The notes under the pieces are model-generated. The model worked only from the letters and a program-made list of their open reading frames with translations, had not been told where the DNA came from and ran no database searches. A stretch of 35,120 nucleotides of DNA from an uncultured Bacteroidales bacterium. Its GTDB lineage: Bacteria; Bacteroidota; Bacteroidia; Bacteroidales; Bacteroidaceae. The position numbers were made by a program, and so were the translations under genes. Position 1 is the first letter of the stretch. Each line of letters opens with the position of its first letter. Positions 30,895 to 35,120 of this stretch are shown here, in pieces. The stretch spans positions 1 to 35,120 of the forward strand of contig CALGJF010000024.1 of assembly GCA_937914945.1 (NCBI GenBank), written 5' to 3'.

Positions 30895-30956
30895 TTAACA
30901 TTACTCCACGGCAAAATAGCGAAAATTGCTGTTATGCCATTTTCGCTTGATGTTAA
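30895..30956 (-). repeat. Nested inverted repeats in the mfd leader
   Basis: An inner hairpin at 30919-30946 has arms GCGAAAAT/ATTTTCGC, extended inward by GC/GC after one mismatch. Outside it lie TTAACAT (30895-30901) and ATGTTAA (30950-30956). All sit between the -7 box and the mfd start codon. The role is unknown; it is too close to the start to be an ordinary terminator. Confidence 0.6.
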
Positions 30957-30975
30957 ATTAACCGTTATTTCTATG

Positions 30976-30983
30976 CAAATGTA
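30976..30983 (-). promoter_or_regulatory. Probable -7 box for mfd
   Basis: The minus strand reads TACATTTG, a full match to TAnnTTTG, about 90 nt before the mfd ATG. I do not find TTG at the proper distance upstream, so the promoter is only half supported. Confidence 0.5.
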
Positions 30984-31076
30984 GCAAATTATTGTATTAA
31001 AACCGTATATCGTTACATTTTTTAAGCAAATATGTCTACAAATTGTATAAAACCGAGGAGCTACCGAATTTTTTTG

Positions 31077-31084
31077 TATCTTCG
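31077..31084 (+). promoter_or_regulatory. Possible -7 box for the thioesterase operon
   Basis: TATCTTCG on the plus strand, one mismatch from TAnnTTTG and identical to the box before tilS, lies about 65 nt before the thioesterase ATG. No clear -33 element is seen. Confidence 0.4.
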
Positions 31085-31147
31085 CGCATTATAAAAGATA
31101 AAAGGGTGGAATTCTCATCGGCGTATTGAACAAATATTAATTAAGCA

Positions 31148-31573
31148 ATGGATACGAGCAGATATATATATAGTTTGGAGATGGCCGTGCGCGATTACGA
31201 ACTTGATTTCCAATGCGTGGTGCATAACTCCAATTATCAGCGTTATTTGGAGCATGCGCGCCATGCCTTTCTGGAGGAGCACGGCGGCAGCATGACTGCC
31301 ATGCACGCGTCAGGCGTTGATCCCATGGTATCAAAGATAACCATAGAATATAAATCGCCATTGCGTGGCGGCGACAAGTTCGCTGTGTGTATAAATATGA
31401 AACGTGAGGGAGTGAAACTTGTTTTTTTGCAGGATATTTACAACCTTGCCAATGAAAAACTTGTTGTAAAGGCACGCGTGGAGATTGTGTGCGTTAAGGA
31501 CGGTCGCCTTACTCGTGGCGAGCTGTTTGACGAGGTTTTCAAAGAATTCTTTAACAACAAAAAAACAGACTGA
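31148..31573 (+). CDS. Acyl-CoA thioesterase, 4HBT/YbgC-like hotdog fold
   Basis: The 141-residue protein is a single hotdog domain. VRDYELDFQCVVHNSNYQRYLEHARHAFLE matches in pattern the YbgC/4-hydroxybenzoyl-CoA thioesterase motif, with the likely catalytic Asp at residue 20 and the helix starting NYQRYLEHAR. Such enzymes hydrolyse short or medium acyl-CoA esters; the substrate here is not readable from sequence. It is the first gene of a plus-strand group divergent from mfd. The next start lies four bases after its stop. Confidence 0.88.
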   Translation: MDTSRYIYSLEMAVRDYELDFQCVVHNSNYQRYLEHARHAFLEEHGGSMTAMHASGVDPMVSKITIEYKSPLRGGDKFAVCINMKREGVKLVFLQDIYNLANEKLVVKARVEIVCVKDGRLTRGELFDEVFKEFFNNKKTD

Positions 31574-31577
31574 TGCC

Positions 31578-31955
31578 ATGGATATTCTTATAGGGATTGT
31601 TATAGTTGCTGTGGTATATATTTTCTCCCTTATGAGAAAACTGTCCTCCACCGAAACTGATGAAGAGGCTCTGCCGCGCGGTGTAATGGGCGAGGCCTTC
31701 CCCACTGTGGAGACGTACAAGATGGAACCGCAGCCTTTTACAACGCAACGCAACGGTCGTTCCAAATCAAAAGGGCAATCGCGCAAAAAGAAGTCGGTGC
31801 AAGCTACCATTATAGCTCCCCCAGTCGATACTGCGGCACAGCCTGTTGAAGAGGATACGGCGGCAAGCAAAAAAGAGAGTTTTGCCATAAAGAGCAAGTC
31901 CGATGCCAAACGGGCAATAATATATTCCGAGATATTTAACAGAAAATATAACTGA
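31578..31955 (+). CDS. Small membrane-anchored protein of unknown function
   Basis: I start it at ATG 31578, four bases after the thioesterase stop, giving 125 residues; a longer open frame into the thioesterase lacks support. Residues 2-18 are hydrophobic (ILIGIVIVAVVYIFSL), a single N-terminal membrane anchor. The rest is hydrophilic and probably disordered, with a basic patch (RNGRSKSKGQSRKKKS), an alanine/proline-rich middle and a lysine/arginine-rich end KSDAKRAIIYSEIFNRKYN. I recognise no domain. It lies between the thioesterase and the CoA-transferase genes, same strand, short gaps, so it is probably cotranscribed; that gives no clear hint of its job. Confidence 0.8.
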   Translation: MDILIGIVIVAVVYIFSLMRKLSSTETDEEALPRGVMGEAFPTVETYKMEPQPFTTQRNGRSKSKGQSRKKKSVQATIIAPPVDTAAQPVEEDTAASKKESFAIKSKSDAKRAIIYSEIFNRKYN

Positions 31956-31972
31956 TATAAAACACAAACACA

Positions 31973-33460
31973 ATGAATTATCGTATAATGACAGCCCAAG
32001 AGGCTGCTTGCTATATAAATGATGGAGATGGAGTAGGTATTAGCGGTTTCACCCTTTCGGGAACACCCAAGACGGTGCTGCCCGAGGTGGCCAAGCGCGC
32101 CGAGGAGGCCCATGCCGCGGGCAAGCCCTTCAAAATAGACCTGTATTCAGGTGCTTCCACGGGCGATGCTATAGATGGTGCGCTCACCCGTGCCAATGCA
32201 ATACGTTTTCGTGCCCCATTCCTCTCCAACCCCACAGTGCGCAATGCGGTAAACAACAAGGAACTCACATATACCGACCTTCACCTCTCGCTCATGGCAC
32301 AGGATCTTCGCTATGGCTATTTGGGCAAGGTTGATGTGGCAATCCTCGAAGCGGTGGATATTACTCCCGATGGCAAGGTGTACCTCACTACCGCGGGTGG
32401 AATAGGCCAGACCGTGGCCAATCTTGCCGATAAAATAATCATCGAGCGCAACTGCTACCACAAAACAATAGGCCTGCACGATGTATATGAGCCGCAGGAT
32501 CCTCCTTATCGTCGCGAGATTCCCATTTACAGCGCCGGGGACCGTGTGGGCAAGCCCTATGTGCAGGTCGATCCCAAGAAGGTAATAGGTATTGTGGAGG
32601 TCAATATGCCCAACGAGGTTGTACTCTTTAAGGAACTTGACGATGTTACCCGCAAAATTGGTGAGAATGTTGTTAATTTCATCATCGGCGACATCAAACG
32701 TGGCATAATCCCCGCGACAGGCCTGCCCATACAAAGCGGTATCGGCAATGTTGCCAATGCTGTGCTCAAGGGGCTTGAGAATGCAACCGAAATACCCCCG
32801 CTCGATCTATATTCCGAGGTGTTGCAGGATTCCGTAATCACCCTCATGGAACTTGGCAAGGTGAAGGTGGGCAGCACCTGCTCGCTATCGCTTTCACAGG
32901 AGTGCCTTGCACATGTATATGACAATCTCGACTTCTTCCGCGATAAACTCGTTTTGCGCCCATCGGAAATATCAAATCACCCCGAAATTATCCGCCGTTT
33001 GGGTATTATTGCCATGAACACCGCAATCGAGGTGGATTTGTATGGTTGTGTAAACTCATCACACATATGCGGCACGCGCCTGATGAACGGCATTGGTGGC
33101 TCGGGCGACTTTGCACGTAACGCCTATGTGTCAATCTTCACTTGCCCCTCTACACAGAAGGGTGGCATGATTAGCTCTATCGTACCTATGGTAACCCATG
33201 CCGACCACACCGAGCACGATGTGCGTGTGGTGGCAACCGAGTGGGGTGTGGCCGACCTGCGTGGCAAGGGCCCCGATGAACGTGCTAAACTGCTTATAGA
33301 GAATTGTGCCCACCCTGCATACAAACAGCTTCTTTGGGACTATTTGAAGATAGCCAAGAAGGGGCATGTGAGCCACAATGTAGCTGCTGCTCTTGGAATG
33401 CACGCCACATTCGAGCGCGAGGGTGATATGCGCCTCACCGATTGGAGTAAATTTGCATAA
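31973..33460 (+). CDS. Acetyl-CoA hydrolase / succinyl-CoA:acetate CoA-transferase family protein
   Basis: The 495-residue protein belongs to the family that moves CoA between acyl-CoA and acetate, or hydrolyses acetyl-CoA. The N-terminal domain has GISGFTLSGTPKTVLPE and LYSGASTGDAIDGAL. The C-terminal domain has QSGIGNVANAVLKGL and then the catalytic glutamate, Glu282, in YSEVLQD, where the covalent glutamyl-CoA thioester forms. GIGGSGDFARNAY and the end KKGHVSHNVAAALGMH also fit. In succinate- and propionate-making Bacteroidales such an enzyme could recycle CoA during fermentation; that is inference. It starts 17 nt after the small membrane protein. Confidence 0.93.
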   Translation: MNYRIMTAQEAACYINDGDGVGISGFTLSGTPKTVLPEVAKRAEEAHAAGKPFKIDLYSGASTGDAIDGALTRANAIRFRAPFLSNPTVRNAVNNKELTYTDLHLSLMAQDLRYGYLGKVDVAILEAVDITPDGKVYLTTAGGIGQTVANLADKIIIERNCYHKTIGLHDVYEPQDPPYRREIPIYSAGDRVGKPYVQVDPKKVIGIVEVNMPNEVVLFKELDDVTRKIGENVVNFIIGDIKRGIIPATGLPIQSGIGNVANAVLKGLENATEIPPLDLYSEVLQDSVITLMELGKVKVGSTCSLSLSQECLAHVYDNLDFFRDKLVLRPSEISNHPEIIRRLGIIAMNTAIEVDLYGCVNSSHICGTRLMNGIGGSGDFARNAYVSIFTCPSTQKGGMISSIVPMVTHADHTEHDVRVVATEWGVADLRGKGPDERAKLLIENCAHPAYKQLLWDYLKIAKKGHVSHNVAAALGMHATFEREGDMRLTDWSKFA

Positions 33461-33472
33461 TTCATTACGGCA

Positions 33473-34006
33473 GTGAAGAAGAAATTGGTTACGGAAATGG
33501 GGCGTATAGGGCGCGAAGAGTTTCTCTCCTCGTGCAAACTGCCTCTTACCGTTGTGCTCGATAATATACGCAGCCTGCATAATGTGGGTTCGGTTTTTCG
33601 TACAAGCGATGCGTTCCGTGTGGAGCGCATCATGCTTTGCGGTATCACAGCCACACCACCCTCGGCCGAAATTCATAAAACAGCCCTCGGTGCCGAGGAT
33701 GTTGTACCTTGGCTGCACTTTCCCGATACAATGGAGGCTGTTACTCTGCTAAAAAACGAAGGCTACGAGGTCTACTCAATAGAACAATGCGAGGGTAGTG
33801 TTGCGTTGCAAGATTTTCCCCTGCAGGGGGGCAAACGATATGCCATAATCATGGGCAACGAGGTTAAAGGCGTGCAACAGCAGGTGGTGGATGCAAGCGA
33901 TGGTGCAATAGAAATCCCGCAATTCGGCACAAAACACTCGCTCAATGTGTCGGTAACAGCCGGCATGGTCATTTGGGAATTTGCCAAGAAATTCGGCTGG
34001 GTGTAG
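33473..34006 (+). CDS. SpoU/TrmH-family RNA 2'-O-methyltransferase
   Basis: This 177-residue protein is a minimal SPOUT methyltransferase without the L30e-like domain of RlmB. The motifs are LHNVGSVFRTSDAF (motif 1), IMGNEVKGV (motif 2) and IPQFGTKHSLNVSVTAGMV (motif 3, SAM-binding knot). I use the GTG at 33473 because the protein then opens KKKLVTEMGRIGREEF, like relatives I remember; an ATG at 33497 would remove that part. It starts 12 nt after the CoA-transferase gene and ends six bases from the stop of convergent DUF4294. Target RNA unknown; tRNA or rRNA ribose methylation is the family role. Confidence 0.9.
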   Translation: MKKKLVTEMGRIGREEFLSSCKLPLTVVLDNIRSLHNVGSVFRTSDAFRVERIMLCGITATPPSAEIHKTALGAEDVVPWLHFPDTMEAVTLLKNEGYEVYSIEQCEGSVALQDFPLQGGKRYAIIMGNEVKGVQQQVVDASDGAIEIPQFGTKHSLNVSVTAGMVIWEFAKKFGWV

Positions 34007-34012
34007 CAGGGC

Positions 34013-34615
34013 TTACAGCTGTCCGTTCAATACAAGCACCACCACGCGCTCAATCATAAAATCCTCTCCTGTTGGGTCGTAGGTCTTTTTGAGGCTGGCG
34101 CCAAAGAGCTTGGCAAAAGATTGATAAAATACCGCCTTGAATGAGCCCATGAATAATTTTATCAGTTGGTATGCGCTCTGGTCGCACTCCCTGTCAATTA
34201 GTTTTATCAACAGTTTGCCCTGCCTGAATGTGAGTTTTTTCATTTTGGGTGTGTAGGCCTCTTTCAATTCCTTCTCCTTTTTATCAAGGTATTTTTTACG
34301 CGCCTTGTCATTGGGTAGTGTTTTCAAATGCTCTTCAGTGTCATAAATTATATCGCGTATCTCCGCTGCCAGCGGAATGGTCTTTTTGACATCGCGCACC
34401 AATCGGCCATAGTACCTCTGCTCCTTTTGATTCTTGAAAATAAGGGGTGCGTATGCATAATATGTAGGCAGTATTATGTGAGGAATCTTTTTCCCTTCGT
34501 GGTCGCTTGCCCCCACAATGAATTTTACCCCATCATCGGTGGTTATCTTGGTTTGCGCTGCGGCGGGGCATAGCGTAAACAGCATAATAATAATGGTGCT
34601 TGCAATTCCTTTCAT
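34013..34615 (-). CDS. DUF4294 family exported protein
   Basis: The 200-residue protein starts with a signal peptide (about residues 1-21, STIIIMLFTLCPAAAQ). After it come KIPHIILPTYYAYAPLIFKNQKEQRYYGRLVRDVKK-type sequence and a KLTFRQGKLLIKLIDRECDQSAYQLIK segment, which I recognise as the DUF4294 family of Bacteroidetes. The biochemical role is unknown. The middle is rich in lysine and glutamate and probably helical. It is convergent with the SpoU-type gene (six bases between stops). A perfect -7 box lies about 30 nt upstream. Confidence 0.85.
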   Translation of the reverse strand: MKGIASTIIIMLFTLCPAAAQTKITTDDGVKFIVGASDHEGKKIPHIILPTYYAYAPLIFKNQKEQRYYGRLVRDVKKTIPLAAEIRDIIYDTEEHLKTLPNDKARKKYLDKKEKELKEAYTPKMKKLTFRQGKLLIKLIDRECDQSAYQLIKLFMGSFKAVFYQSFAKLFGASLKKTYDPTGEDFMIERVVVLVLNGQL

Positions 34616-34644
34616 GTGGGCGGGTGCTGCCTGTTTATGTGGTT

Positions 34645-34652
34645 CAAAGGTA
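34645..34652 (-). promoter_or_regulatory. Probable -7 box for DUF4294 gene
   Basis: The minus strand reads TACCTTTG, identical to the -7 boxes of both tRNA genes, 30 nt before the ATG. No TTG is found at the usual -33 distance. Confidence 0.55.
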
Positions 34653-34704
34653 GTTCAAAAAAACATCATTTACCCGCATTGTTTCTTAAAAAAGAAAAAA
34701 TGAC

Positions 34705-34712
34705 TATATTAG
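34705..34712 (+). promoter_or_regulatory. Possible -7 box for the LOG-family gene
   Basis: TATATTAG on the plus strand, one mismatch from TAnnTTTG, lies 24 nt before the ATG. The nearest upstream TTG is about 23 nt away, slightly too far. Confidence 0.35.
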
Positions 34713-34735
34713 CGACAAAATAATAATATGTGGTT

Positions 34736-35120
34736 ATGAAAAAGATAGCCGTTTTTTGTGCTGCATCGGACGAGATAGAAGCAAAATATGTGGCTGCGGC
34801 TCGCGAGGTTGGTGCGTTGATTGGCTCCATGGGGCATGCGCTTGTCTATGGCGGTGCGCGTGCCGGTCTTATGGAGGCCACAGCGGCTGCGGCAAAGGAG
34901 GCAGGTGCGTATATTGTGGGTGTGGTGCCCGTGGTGCTTGAGGAGCGTAACCGTGTGAGCGGTTTGATAGACGAGAAGATTCATACCCGCAACCTGAGCG
35001 AGCGCAAGGATATAATGGTGGAGCAGAGTAATCTGCTTGTGGCTCTGCCCGGTGGCATCGGCACTCTTGACGAGGTTTTGGAGCTTTGCAGGATAGATGA
35101 CGCATACGTCCCTGTCATTT
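34736..35120 (+). CDS. LOG-family (TIGR00730) nucleotide 5'-monophosphate phosphoribohydrolase, 3'-partial
   Basis: The first 128 residues are present and the frame runs off the window end. The protein is a Rossmann-like LOG-family member: YGGARAGLM at about 38-46, the catalytic Arg in SERKDIM near residue 90, and the hallmark PGGxGTxxE as PGGIGTLDE at 105-113. Family members cleave the N-glycosidic bond of nucleoside 5'-monophosphates (cytokinin ribotides in plants); the bacterial substrate is often AMP or unknown. It is often annotated as a lysine decarboxylase, which is a known mislabel. It is divergent from the DUF4294 gene. Confidence 0.92.
   Translation, partial: MKKIAVFCAASDEIEAKYVAAAREVGALIGSMGHALVYGGARAGLMEATAAAAKEAGAYIVGVVPVVLEERNRVSGLIDEKIHTRNLSERKDIMVEQSNLLVALPGGIGTLDEVLELCRIDDAYVPVI

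Noticed and set aside
31331..32113. 260-codon minus-strand frame across the thioesterase and small membrane protein
   Set aside because: Antisense to two plausible cotranscribed genes, ends in the CoA-transferase start, and shows no recognisable domain.
1..35120. Mobile elements, CRISPR arrays, toxin-antitoxin pairs or defence systems
   Set aside because: No transposase, integrase, phage or Cas motifs, no regularly spaced repeats and no composition shift were seen; every long frame fits a housekeeping family or a shadow.

Overview
The window looks like an ordinary chromosomal housekeeping stretch from a member of Bacteroidales; I cannot fix the family or genus. Three things point there. The gene order coaBC, DUF4835, recN, rlmB is one I know from Bacteroides relatives. 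Several start regions carry the Bacteroidetes promoter form TTTG, about 19-20 nt, TAnnTTTG, and Shine-Dalgarno sequences are mostly lacking. The dcw genes also have Bacteroidetes traits: a long MraY, an FtsI-type PBP with a C-terminal PASTA domain, no murF in the cluster, and yqeY at its end. Base composition looks moderate and even, and I saw no insertion sequence, prophage, CRISPR array, rRNA or transfer boundary.

Left part (1-10016). On the plus strand the partial coaBC runs in frame into a DUF4835 gene, followed tightly by recN and rlmB. A bidirectional terminator separates these from tilS (minus). Then come tRNA-Cys (plus) with its own promoter and terminator, and a divergent nitroreductase-like gene directly behind that terminator. 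Another bidirectional terminator separates it from gyrB (minus). rpsT and tRNA-Glu (both minus) and recO (plus) follow.

Middle (10013-25747, all minus). This is a compact division and cell-wall operon, read from mraZ: mraZ, rsmH, ftsL-like, ftsI-type PBP, murE, mraY, murD, ftsW, murG, murC, ftsQ, ftsA, ftsZ, yqeY. Gaps are mostly under 35 nt and several genes overlap. It supplies the MurC, MurD and MurE ligases (MurE with the meso-DAP-type DNPR motif), the lipid I and II enzymes MraY and MurG, the septal SEDS/PBP pair FtsW and FtsI, and the FtsQ, FtsL, FtsA and FtsZ divisome parts. Upstream of mraZ are two perfect tandem 10-bp repeats with TGGGG cores, a good candidate MraZ operator.

Right part (25748-35120). 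An exported bleomycin-hydrolase/PepC-type peptidase and mfd lie on the minus strand. A divergent plus-strand group follows: a hotdog thioesterase, a small membrane protein, an acetyl-CoA hydrolase/CoA-transferase and a SpoU-type RNA methyltransferase. A minus-strand DUF4294 exported protein comes next, and a LOG-family gene is cut by the window end.

I found no convincing new multi-gene system. The observations most worth checking are the CoaBC-DUF4835 in-frame fusion, the MraZ-box repeats, a perfect 32-bp palindrome inside recO beside the overlapping recO/yqeY stops, a nitroreductase-like protein lacking the expected FMN-site segment and having no room for its own promoter, and the unusual FtsZ tail and FtsA linker.
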